A DNA stretch of 5,619 nucleotides from positions 1 through 5,619 of the forward strand of contig DFKU01000059.1 of NCBI GenBank assembly GCA_002373615.1, read 5' to 3'. The notes below the pieces were generated by a model that was given only the letters and a program-made list of their open reading frames with translations, did not search any database and was not told the DNA's origin. Made by a program: the position numbers and the translations under genes. The DNA comes from Alphaproteobacteria bacterium UBA3637 (GTDB taxonomy: Bacteria; Pseudomonadota; Alphaproteobacteria; CAAHEQ01; UBA3637). This document shows, piece after piece, positions 1 through 5,619 of the stretch (within the stretch, counting starts at the first letter, position 1; every line of letters begins with the position of its first letter).

Positions 1-75
1 CGTCGGATGCAAACAGCTTCCACGACCGTGTCTCGTATTTTGAAACTGTTTATTCATGGGAAAGGAGTGTAAGCT
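1..75 (+). other. Leader upstream of rplT, possibly including the very end of rpmI
   Basis: No gene can be assigned here with confidence. rpmI (ribosomal protein L35) normally precedes rplT, and L35 usually ends in an LPY-like motif. One frame reads KQLPRPCLVF before a TGA at 41-43, which could be a divergent L35 end, but the match is only two or three residues. Another frame stays open to a TAA at 70-72, three bases before the rplT start, and does not look like L35. What is firm is a good Shine-Dalgarno, AAAGGAG at 61-67, eight bases before the rplT ATG. Confidence 0.25.
11..51 (+). promoter_or_regulatory. Imperfect stem-loop in the rplT leader
   Basis: AAACAGCTTC at 11-20 pairs with GAAACTGTTT at 42-51 in nine of ten positions (C17 faces A45). 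The 21-base loop contains a small CACG/CGTG inverted repeat at 21-30. No T-tract follows, so it is not an ordinary intrinsic terminator. It ends about 10 bases before the rplT Shine-Dalgarno. In several bacteria L20 represses its own operon by binding a leader RNA that mimics its 23S rRNA site. This hairpin could serve such a purpose, but that is inference and no rRNA mimicry was established. Confidence 0.3.
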
Positions 76-432
76 ATGGCAAGAGTCAAACGCGGAACAA
101 CCGCTCATGTAAAGCACAAGAAAATTTTGAAACTGGCCAAAGGGTATCGCGGTCGTAATTCCAAAGTTTTCCGTGTTGCAAAAGAAAAAGTGGAAAAAGG
201 TCTGCAATACGCTTATCGTGATCGCAGAGCTAAAAAAACCGAAATGCGCCAACTCTGGATTGTCCGTATCAATGCGGCAGTTAGGGCAAATGGCATGGTT
301 TATTCCCGATTTATGGACGGCTTGTCCAAGGCCGGTATTTCCTTGGACCGAAAGGCATTGGCTGCCATCGCTTTAGATGAGCCCAAGACTTTCGCTGAAT
401 TGGTGGAAAAAGCCAAAGCGGCCCTGAAATAA
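76..432 (+). CDS. rplT: Large ribosomal subunit protein bL20
   Basis: This encodes ribosomal protein L20, an early-assembly protein of the 50S subunit that binds 23S rRNA and is often a translational repressor of its own operon. The 118-residue product has the usual family length. Its N-terminus starts MARVKRG, followed by the very basic KHKKILKLAKGYRGR (residues 13-27), the long rRNA-binding extension. The globular part carries AYRDRRAKK (46-54) and LWIVRINAA (60-68), the most conserved family blocks. The ATG is set by AAAGGAG eight bases upstream and by the invariant N-terminus. An intrinsic terminator begins 18 bases after the stop, so rplT appears to end its transcript, at least in part. 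The C-terminal half (GLSKAGISLDRKALAAIA) is alphaproteobacteria-like. No anomalies were seen. Confidence 0.98.
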   Translation: MARVKRGTTAHVKHKKILKLAKGYRGRNSKVFRVAKEKVEKGLQYAYRDRRAKKTEMRQLWIVRINAAVRANGMVYSRFMDGLSKAGISLDRKALAAIALDEPKTFAELVEKAKAALK

Positions 433-450
433 TCAGGAAGAAAATAAAAG

Positions 451-483
451 AACCGTTTGGATGATTTTCCAGACGGTTTTTTT
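451..483 (+). terminator. Intrinsic terminator between rplT and pheS
   Basis: AACCGTTTGG (451-460) pairs with CCAGACGGTT (469-478) over ten positions with one G-U wobble and an eight-base loop. A run of seven T begins in the right arm and ends at 483. This is a standard Rho-independent terminator. It sits between two genes on the same strand, so it either ends the rplT transcript or acts as an attenuator for pheST. No competing antiterminator or upstream Phe-rich leader peptide is visible, so simple termination is preferred. Confidence 0.85.
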
Positions 484-484
484 C

Positions 485-513
485 TTGTCTTTTCCCATAA
501 AAAAGTGTATAAA
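485..513 (+). promoter_or_regulatory. Candidate sigma70-type promoter for pheST
   Basis: TTGTCT (485-490, four of six matches to TTGACA) and TATAAA (508-513, five of six matches to TATAAT) are separated by exactly 17 bases. The element lies just after the rplT terminator and would start transcription near 520, giving a short leader of about 20 bases before pheS. The position makes biological sense, because a terminator followed by a promoter would give PheRS its own transcription. The sequence is AT-rich, so a chance match is possible. Confidence 0.5.
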
Positions 514-539
514 GAGATAATTCAACAAAAGGATGCAAA

Positions 540-1610
540 ATGCAAAACAAATTAAATGAAATAAAAGAAAAGGTATTACCCGCCATTGAATCCGCTAAAA
601 CTTTGGCAGATTTGGATGCTGTGCGCGTGGGTGTGGTGGGAAAAAATGGCTCACTGACAGGGCTGATGAAGGAACTGGGGGGCTTGTCAGTTGAAGAAAA
701 AAAGACCTTTGGTGCTATTTTAAACACCGTTAAAACGGAAATTATGACGGCCATTTCCGATAAAAAGCAAGCCCTTGAAACGGCCGAATTAAATGACAGA
801 TTGGCCAGTGAATCTGTGGATGTGACTTTGCCGGTGCGCCCCACCCATCAAGGCCGAATTCACCCCATTACGCAGGCGACAGAAGAAGCCTTGGCTATTT
901 TTGCTCAAATGGGCTTTGAATTGGCAGAAGGGCCAGATATTGAGGACGATTGGCATAACTTTGAAGCCTTGAATATGCCTAAAAATCATCCGGCCCGTCA
1001 AATGCAGGCAACCTTCTTTTTCCCGAATAAAAATCTGTTACGTACGCAAACATCCGGCGTTCAAATTCGGACAATGGAAAATAAACAGCCCCCCATTCGG
1101 ATTGTATGCCCCGGGCGGACTTATCGGCGCGATTATGATGCGACCCATACACCTATGTTCCACCAAATTGAAGGGTTGGTGATTGACGAAAAGACAAATT
1201 TGGCGAACTTAAAGTCGGTATTATTTGAATTTTTCAAACTCTTTTTTGAAACAGAGAATGTTAAATTAAGATTCCGTACTTCCTACTTTCCATTTACAGA
1301 GCCATCTTACGAAATAGATTTAGGCGGTGCTATGGCCAACAATATCGGTAAAGAATGGTTGGAAATGGGGGGCTGTGGCATGGTGGATCCCAGAGTGTTA
1401 AAAAACTGTGGCATTGACCCTGAAAAATATCAAGGTTTTGCCTTTGGGGTAGGACTGGATCGACTGGCTATGATGAAATACGGTATTCCAGATTTACGGC
1501 CTATGTTTGAAGCAGATATGAAATGGATTAAGCACTATGGCTTTGTGCCACAGGATATTCCTTCAATGGTAAACGGACTTTCTATGAATGGAGGTAAAAA
1601 ATGCGATTAA
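540..1610 (+). CDS. pheS: Phenylalanyl-tRNA synthetase alpha subunit
   Basis: This is the catalytic subunit of the cytoplasmic (alpha-beta)2 PheRS, which charges tRNA-Phe with phenylalanine using ATP and releases pyrophosphate. The 356 residues match the family. An N-terminal coiled-coil tRNA-binding arm (about 1-95) includes GKNGSLTGLMKELG. The class II core follows: ANNIG-type linker aside, it has LRTQTSGVQIRTM (167-179), motif 2 PGRTYRRDYDATHTPMFHQ (191-209), the Phe-pocket loop SYFPFTEPS (248-256), and motif 3 GFAFGVGLDRLAMMKYG (299-315). Ala301 in GFAFG matches E. coli Ala294, which limits substrate size. Oddities are HPARQMQATF, where the family usually has an Asp before TF (Ala157 here), and Thr247 where FRPSYF is usual. 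The ATG has AAAAGGA six bases upstream; the nearby ATG at 533 is in another frame and stops quickly. The 3' end overlaps pheT by 10 nt. Confidence 0.97.
   Translation: MQNKLNEIKEKVLPAIESAKTLADLDAVRVGVVGKNGSLTGLMKELGGLSVEEKKTFGAILNTVKTEIMTAISDKKQALETAELNDRLASESVDVTLPVRPTHQGRIHPITQATEEALAIFAQMGFELAEGPDIEDDWHNFEALNMPKNHPARQMQATFFFPNKNLLRTQTSGVQIRTMENKQPPIRIVCPGRTYRRDYDATHTPMFHQIEGLVIDEKTNLANLKSVLFEFFKLFFETENVKLRFRTSYFPFTEPSYEIDLGGAMANNIGKEWLEMGGCGMVDPRVLKNCGIDPEKYQGFAFGVGLDRLAMMKYGIPDLRPMFEADMKWIKHYGFVPQDIPSMVNGLSMNGGKKCD
1590..1600 (+). promoter_or_regulatory. Shine-Dalgarno of pheT inside pheS
   Basis: GGAGGT at 1590-1595 is a near-perfect match to the 16S anti-Shine-Dalgarno and lies five bases before the pheT ATG. 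It encodes the Gly-Gly near the end of PheS, so ribosomes finishing pheS terminate within reach of the pheT start. This arrangement suits the equal amounts of alpha and beta subunit needed for the heterotetramer. Confidence 0.85.
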
Positions 1611-3964
1611 GTTTGACAACTTTAAAAAGATATTTAGAAACAACAGCAACCCCCAAGGAAATTGCGGATAAATTGACCGCTATCGGGTTGGAAGTGGAAG
1701 AAATCCAAGATTTGGCCACGTCCTTACAGGGCTTTATTGTGGGTGAAATTAAATCTGTGGAACAACATCCCAATGCGGACAGACTTCATGTTTTGCGTGT
1801 CTTTGATGGGGAAAAAGATTTGCAAATCGTGTGTGGGGCGCCTAATGTGCGGGTTGGCTTAAAATCCATCTTGGCACTCCCCGGATGCTTGATTCCAAAA
1901 TTCAATGAAGAATTAAAGGCCGGTGTCATTCGTGGCGTGGAATCCAACGGGATGCTGTGCGCCGAAGATGAGCTTTTAATCGGGGAAGATCACACAGGGA
2001 TTATTGAATTGGATACAGATAAACCGGCAGGTACCCCTGCGGCAGAGGCCTTGAATGCTGATGTTGTTTTTGATGTCAATGTGACCCCAAATCGCCCAGA
2101 TTGTCTGGGGGTAAAGGGGGTGGCTCGTGATTTGGCCGCTACAGGAATTGGTACATTGATTACACCAAAAACATCTGAAATTAAAGGAACTTTCAAATCC
2201 CCTGTGGATGTCAAAATTGAAACACCAGCATGCCCTATTTATACAGGGCGCTATATTAAGGGCGTCAAAAACGGAGAAAGTCCTGAATGGATGAAAAAGG
2301 CTTTGATTTCAGCAGGGTTACGCCCAATTTCTGCATTGGTAGATATTACTAACTATTTGAATATTGCTGAATGTCGCCCACTGCACGTTTTTGATGCGGA
2401 TAAGCTAACGGGAAATATTATTGTACGTCAGGCAATCGAGGGTGAAAAACTGCAAGCCCTTGATGATAAAGAGTATACTTTAATGCCTGAAGTGGCCGTT
2501 ATTGCTGATGAAAAATCGGCACAAAGTATTGCCGGCGTAATGGGGGGCGTGGATACTGCTGTTTCGGCGGATACCAAAAATGTGTTTTTGGAAAGCGCTT
2601 ATTTTAATCCGGTGGATGTTGCCAAGGCCCATATTAAAACAGGGGCAGAATCTGATTCTTGCGCCCGCTTTGAACGTGGGGTGGATCCTGCCAGTTGTGT
2701 GGCAGATAACATTACAGCCACTCAAATGATTTTGGATTTGTGTGGTGGGGAGCCTTCAGAAATCGTGATTGCTGGGGCTGAGCCCGATTGGCATCACGAA
2801 ATTGATTTTAACTGGAATGAAGTGGAACGCCTGACAGGGCTTAAAATTGCACCTGAAAAAATGCAAACCATTTTGAAATCCCTGGGTTTTGGTGTGGATG
2901 GAAATAAAATTTCCGTTCCTTCTTGGCGCTTTCATGATGTAAAGTTGCCAGCCGATGTGGTGGAAGAAATTGTGCGTATTTATGGGCTGGAGGAATTGCC
3001 TGATGCCCCCATGCGCCCGGAAAAATTATCGGCAGGGATTTTGCTGGCTAATCAATCGCGGGAAAGGACTGTACGTCGTGCCTTGGCAGAGCAGGGGCTT
3101 AATCAAGCGATTACTTGGTCGTTCTGTGATTCCAAGCTTGCTAAATATTTTGGCAGTAAAGGCGTTCGCTTAGAAAACCCGATTTCCTCGGATTTGGATG
3201 AAATGCGCCCCAGCTTGGTGGTAAATCTACTCTCCGCTGTGGCACGCAATCAAGCAACGGGTACAAATGATGTCCAATTGTTTGAGGTGGGTCCTGAATT
3301 TTATTCAGATAAGGTGGACGAACAACGCCTGGTCGCCTGTGGGGTAAGGGCAGGGAACTACCTTCCCAAATCATGGAATGAGGCTGTGCGCTCAGTGGAT
3401 GTTTTTGATGCCAAAGCGGATGCCTTGCGCGCCTTGAAGGCCGCCAATGCCCCGGATAATTTAATTATCTATCGGAATGCCCCCACTTGGTATCATCCGG
3501 GACGTTCTGGAGCTTTCCAATTGGGCAAGAACATTGTGGCTGTTTTTGGTGAAATTCACCCGCAAGTTTTAAAGGCCTTTGATATTAAAACGCCTGTGGT
3601 TGCTTTTGAGGTGTATTTGGATGCCATTCCTATGCCCAAAAATAAGAATGGAAAAATGCAGAGCGCTGTCCAAAAATCGGCCTATCAGGCTGTTATACGC
3701 GACTTTGCCTTTGTGATGGATAAGGGCGTGGAGGCACAAAAACTCCTTGCCACTATTCAAAATGTGGATAAAAATTTGATTAAAGGCGTCTCTGTCTTTG
3801 ATGTCTATGAGGGCGATAAGCTCCCCGAAGGCAAAAAGCAAATTGCCGTTCAGGTCGTCATTCAATCCATGGATAAGACATTGACAGATAAGGAAATTGA
3901 AACTTTATCCACGCAGATTTTGAACTTTGTGACTAAAGCCACGGGGGCAGAATTGCGTAAGTGA
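1601..3964 (+). CDS. pheT: Phenylalanyl-tRNA synthetase beta subunit
   Basis: This is the beta subunit of PheRS, which binds and positions tRNA-Phe and hydrolyses mischarged Tyr-tRNA-Phe. The 787 residues match the full-length bacterial form. Domains in order are: N-terminal B1 with an EMAP-like OB-fold (about 39-148, with HPNADRLHVLRV and VCGAPNVR); the B3/B4 editing module (about 210-375, with RPLHVFDADKL, AGVMGGV, FLESAYF and ARFERGVDP); B5 (about 400-470, ending VVEEIVRIYG); a catalytic-like core without active-site function (about 475-680, with NPISSDLDEMRPSL and FEVGPEFY); and the C-terminal ferredoxin-fold anticodon-binding domain (about 692-786, with IRDFAFV and FDVYEG). In the editing pocket, SDSCARFERG replaces the E. 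coli TDASHRYERG, so Ser351 and Ser353 stand where E. coli has Thr354 and Ala356. The start overlaps pheS and is fixed by GGAGGT. A strong terminator follows 15 bases after the stop. Confidence 0.97.
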   Translation: MRLSLTTLKRYLETTATPKEIADKLTAIGLEVEEIQDLATSLQGFIVGEIKSVEQHPNADRLHVLRVFDGEKDLQIVCGAPNVRVGLKSILALPGCLIPKFNEELKAGVIRGVESNGMLCAEDELLIGEDHTGIIELDTDKPAGTPAAEALNADVVFDVNVTPNRPDCLGVKGVARDLAATGIGTLITPKTSEIKGTFKSPVDVKIETPACPIYTGRYIKGVKNGESPEWMKKALISAGLRPISALVDITNYLNIAECRPLHVFDADKLTGNIIVRQAIEGEKLQALDDKEYTLMPEVAVIADEKSAQSIAGVMGGVDTAVSADTKNVFLESAYFNPVDVAKAHIKTGAESDSCARFERGVDPASCVADNITATQMILDLCGGEPSEIVIAGAEPDWHHEIDFNWNEVERLTGLKIAPEKMQTILKSLGFGVDGNKISVPSWRFHDVKLPADVVEEIVRIYGLEELPDAPMRPEKLSAGILLANQSRERTVRRALAEQGLNQAITWSFCDSKLAKYFGSKGVRLENPISSDLDEMRPSLVVNLLSAVARNQATGTNDVQLFEVGPEFYSDKVDEQRLVACGVRAGNYLPKSWNEAVRSVDVFDAKADALRALKAANAPDNLIIYRNAPTWYHPGRSGAFQLGKNIVAVFGEIHPQVLKAFDIKTPVVAFEVYLDAIPMPKNKNGKMQSAVQKSAYQAVIRDFAFVMDKGVEAQKLLATIQNVDKNLIKGVSVFDVYEGDKLPEGKKQIAVQVVIQSMDKTLTDKEIETLSTQILNFVTKATGAELRK

Positions 3965-3971
3965 TTTCCTC

Positions 3972-4007
3972 AAAAATTAAAGCCCCGATTTTTTCGGGGC
4001 TTATTTT
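3972..4007. terminator. Bidirectional intrinsic terminator between pheT and ppa
   Basis: AAGCCCCGA (3980-3988) pairs perfectly with TCGGGGCTT (3994-4002) around a five-T loop. On the plus strand it is followed by a TTATTTT tract ending at 4007. On the minus strand the exit side reads TTAATTTTTG, so both directions have hairpin plus U-tract. It separates the convergent pheT and ppa genes. The ppa stop codon (4006-4008) overlaps the plus-strand T-tract, so there is almost no 3' UTR before the hairpin on that side. Confidence 0.9.
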
Positions 4008-4557
4008 AACACTTCGGATAACCGGTCAGGTGTTCCTTTTCGCGTTTATAAAATTCGTGGGCTTCCACAATCAACTTGCGCGCATCATCAGGGCCCAAAA
4101 AGTTCTTGATCTTCACAGACTTTTTTTCCAAAATTTTATAGTCTTCAAAAAAGCGCTTCAGCATTTTAAGTAAGTGTGGTGGCAACTGATTGATGTGTCC
4201 ATAACATTGATAAGCCGGATCATCTTCATGAATGGCAATAATTTTGTCATCTGATTGACCGCCATCCACCATCTTCATCACACCTATCGGGCGCGCCCGC
4301 ATAATACACAAAGGTGTTACGGGCATTTGCCCCAAAACCAAAATATCCAACGGGTCATTGTCATCGCAATAAGTCTTTGGAATAAAACCATAATTGGCGG
4401 GATAATGAACCGCACTGTACAATACGCGATCCACCTTGACCAGCCCCGAAGCCTTGTCCAATTCATATTTGACTTGAGACCCCTTTGGCACCTCAATAAT
4501 CGCCGGAACGACCTTTGGAAATAACGGATATAAAGACACTTCATGCCATGGATGCAT
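4006..4557 (-). CDS. ppa: Inorganic pyrophosphatase, family I
   Basis: This is a soluble cytoplasmic enzyme that hydrolyses pyrophosphate to two phosphates using Mg2+, pulling forward reactions that release PPi such as tRNA charging and DNA synthesis. The 183 residues suit the short prokaryotic family I form. Active-site residues by alignment to E. coli from memory are Lys25 and Glu32 in IEVPKGSQVKYELD, Arg44, Tyr56 in ANYGF, the signature DDNDPLDILV with Asp66, Asp68 and Asp71, Asp98, Asp103 and Lys105 in VDGGQSDDK, and Tyr140-Lys141 in FEDYK. All are present, so the enzyme should be active. The N-terminus MHPWHEV and the RVLYSAVHYPANYGF block resemble a type I associate with Bacteroidetes, Chlorobi and deltaproteobacteria rather than typical alphaproteobacterial Ppa (inference). 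GGAGG lies eight bases before the ATG. The start is one base after the dnaX stop, so it is probably co-transcribed with dnaX. Confidence 0.96.
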   Translation of the reverse strand: MHPWHEVSLYPLFPKVVPAIIEVPKGSQVKYELDKASGLVKVDRVLYSAVHYPANYGFIPKTYCDDNDPLDILVLGQMPVTPLCIMRARPIGVMKMVDGGQSDDKIIAIHEDDPAYQCYGHINQLPPHLLKMLKRFFEDYKILEKKSVKIKNFLGPDDARKLIVEAHEFYKREKEHLTGYPKC

Positions 4558-4558
4558 T

Positions 4559-5619
4559 TTAAATTCCTCCTTCTTCTGATTCTTCTTTTTCTTCTTCTGT
4601 AATGGACGCTAAGGGTTTGACTTTATCTATATTCGCCCCCGGGAAAGCCCCTAAAATCGCCGACACATCAGGTTGTTTTTTCAGGTCTGATAAAACCTGT
4701 TGTTCTTTTTTTTCTTTGGCTTCGAATATGGTTGGCGCCCCCCCTGATTTTTGTAGATCCAAAATCCAATTATCCCCTGTCACTGTTTGTAGGAATTTTG
4801 TAAGCTCACCCGACAAAGTTCTGGGGGCATTCGGGGCGAAAGAGCATGTAATTTTTTTATCCCCGATTTCAATCAAATGAATCATTCGTTCAATATGAAA
4901 AGCCAACATACGCTCGCCTTTATCGCGCGCCAATTTTGCCAATTCCTGCAAAGATTTAAAAGGGGCGGGCTTAGCGGCAGGTTGCGTTTCTTGAACTTGA
5001 TTTGAAGCTGTTTGAGCTGTTGATATAACAACCGGTTGAACTGCTTTTACTTCTTTTAAAAGTTCTGCCGGGGAAGTAGCTATTTCAGATAAATAGGCCA
5101 ACCGCACAATCAGCATTTCCAGCGAGAGCAGGGGGAAATCCGCCCGTTTGACTTCCTCAATCCCTTGGGTCAGCATTTGCCACAATGAAGTCAAAGTCCC
5201 AACAGAAAGCTTTTCGGACAACTCTTTCAACGTCTTTTCTTCTTCCTTTGTCAAACCATCCGACACTTTTTTATCGGGCACAGCTTTCAGGCAAGTCAAA
5301 TCGTAGGTAAGCCCCAATAAATCTTGCACAATTGAAACAGGCTCAGCCCCCGAATTATATTGTGATTCCAACAACTTAAAAGCCTCAGTCGTTTTTGCCC
5401 CGACAATGGCATCATAGAGTTCAAACAAGCTGGCTTTATTGGCAATCCCCAGCATTTGGCGCACAGATTCCAAAGTGGGCTTTCCCGATAAATGGGTCAG
5501 GGTTTGATCCAATAATGATAACGCATCACGCACCGATCCTTCGCCCGCTTTTGCCAATAATCTGGCCGCATCATTGGGGAGTTCCATATTCTCAGCTTTG
5601 GCGATTTTTTGCAAGTATT
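4559..5619 (-). CDS. dnaX: DNA polymerase III tau subunit, C-terminal part (partial at right edge)
   Basis: DnaX is the AAA+ motor subunit of the clamp loader, which opens the beta clamp and, as tau, tethers polymerase cores and helicase at the replication fork. Only the last 352 codons are in the window and the frame runs off the edge. By comparison with E. coli, roughly 185 N-terminal residues with the Walker A and B motifs and the arginine finger are missing. Counting from the TTG codon at 5614-5612 as residue 1, the lid contains the sensor-2 motif GEGSVRDALSLLDQ (24-37). The helical collar domain III follows to about 185 (RADFPLLSLEMLIVRLAYL). Next come a Pro/Gln/Ala-rich linker (about 190-218) and a tau C-terminal domain (220-335, with NAPRTLSGELTKFL, TGDNWIL and AILGAFPGANI). 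The protein ends in an acidic tail, EEEKEESEEGGI. No frameshift element for a gamma product is visible at the end of domain III. Confidence 0.93.
   Translation of the reverse strand, partial: YLQKIAKAENMELPNDAARLLAKAGEGSVRDALSLLDQTLTHLSGKPTLESVRQMLGIANKASLFELYDAIVGAKTTEAFKLLESQYNSGAEPVSIVQDLLGLTYDLTCLKAVPDKKVSDGLTKEEEKTLKELSEKLSVGTLTSLWQMLTQGIEEVKRADFPLLSLEMLIVRLAYLSEIATSPAELLKEVKAVQPVVISTAQTASNQVQETQPAAKPAPFKSLQELAKLARDKGERMLAFHIERMIHLIEIGDKKITCSFAPNAPRTLSGELTKFLQTVTGDNWILDLQKSGGAPTIFEAKEKKEQQVLSDLKKQPDVSAILGAFPGANIDKVKPLASITEEEKEESEEGGI
4566..4571 (-). promoter_or_regulatory. Shine-Dalgarno of ppa inside the dnaX 3' end
   Basis: On the minus strand AGGAGG (4571-4566) lies eight bases before the ppa ATG and encodes part of the Gly-Gly-Ile end of DnaX. 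Initiation at ppa must therefore occur on mRNA still being read by ribosomes finishing dnaX, which implies translational coupling. The surrounding stretch, coding for the Glu-rich tail, is purine-rich, with several other weaker Shine-Dalgarno-like triplets. Confidence 0.8.

Noticed and set aside
2..43. The frame ending KQLPRPCLVF as a definite rpmI 3' end.
   Set aside because: Only a couple of residues match the expected L35 ending, too few to call the gene; it is kept as a low-confidence note in the leader entry.
461..520. A 19-codon ORF (MIFQTVFFLSFPIKKCIKR) with four Phe codons before pheS, resembling a pheST attenuator leader peptide.
   Set aside because: Its ATG is in the terminator loop, it has no Shine-Dalgarno, and the Phe codons are simply the T-tract read in frame. 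A leader peptide should precede the terminator, not run through it.
533..559. Alternative ATG at 533 as the pheS start.
   Set aside because: It is out of frame with pheS and reaches a TGA after eight codons; the ATG at 540 has a proper Shine-Dalgarno.
311..844. Minus-strand 177-codon ORF across the rplT end and pheS start.
   Set aside because: It overlaps two clearly conserved genes, crosses the terminator and resembles no known family; it is a shadow of the coding frames opposite.
4255..4524. Plus-strand 89-codon ORF opposite ppa.
   Set aside because: It is antisense to an intact, conserved pyrophosphatase gene and shows no recognisable motif or convincing ribosome binding site.
4849..4858. 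A7 run in dnaX (Asp-Lys-Lys-Ile) as a gamma-type frameshift site.
   Set aside because: The register does not form the usual slippery heptamer and it lies in the tau C-terminal domain, past where gamma normally ends.

Overview
The window carries conserved housekeeping genes and looks like a chromosomal segment of an alphaproteobacterium with moderately low GC (below half by eye, AT-rich third positions). This placement rests on remembered family sequences. L20, the PheT core (for example ITWSF, NPISSDL, MRPSL and FEVGP) and the DnaX tail (AILGAFPGANI) read like alphaproteobacterial proteins. A host-associated or gut lineage is possible but cannot be shown from 5.6 kb.

Left half, plus strand: a short leader with an imperfect stem-loop (1-75), rplT (ribosomal protein L20), an intrinsic terminator, a candidate promoter, then pheS and pheT, which overlap by 10 nt. 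This is the classic rplT-pheS-pheT order. rpmI (L35) would be expected just upstream, but its end cannot be identified with confidence. The terminator and promoter between rplT and pheS suggest that the PheRS genes are at least partly transcribed independently of the ribosomal protein gene.

Right half, minus strand: the 3' part of dnaX (clamp-loader tau subunit, cut by the right edge of the window) runs into ppa (family I inorganic pyrophosphatase). The dnaX stop and the ppa start are one base apart, and the ppa Shine-Dalgarno lies inside the last dnaX codons. pheT and ppa converge on one symmetric hairpin that can terminate transcription from both sides.

The genes share a loose metabolic theme: PheRS and the DNA polymerase served by DnaX both release pyrophosphate, which Ppa hydrolyses. 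No RNA genes, mobile elements, CRISPR arrays or long repeats were seen. The longest gene-free stretch is the 107-nt rplT-pheS spacer. No new biological system is evident. The points most worth a second look are the dnaX-ppa coupling, the type of the ppa gene, and a few substitutions at conserved PheS and PheT positions.
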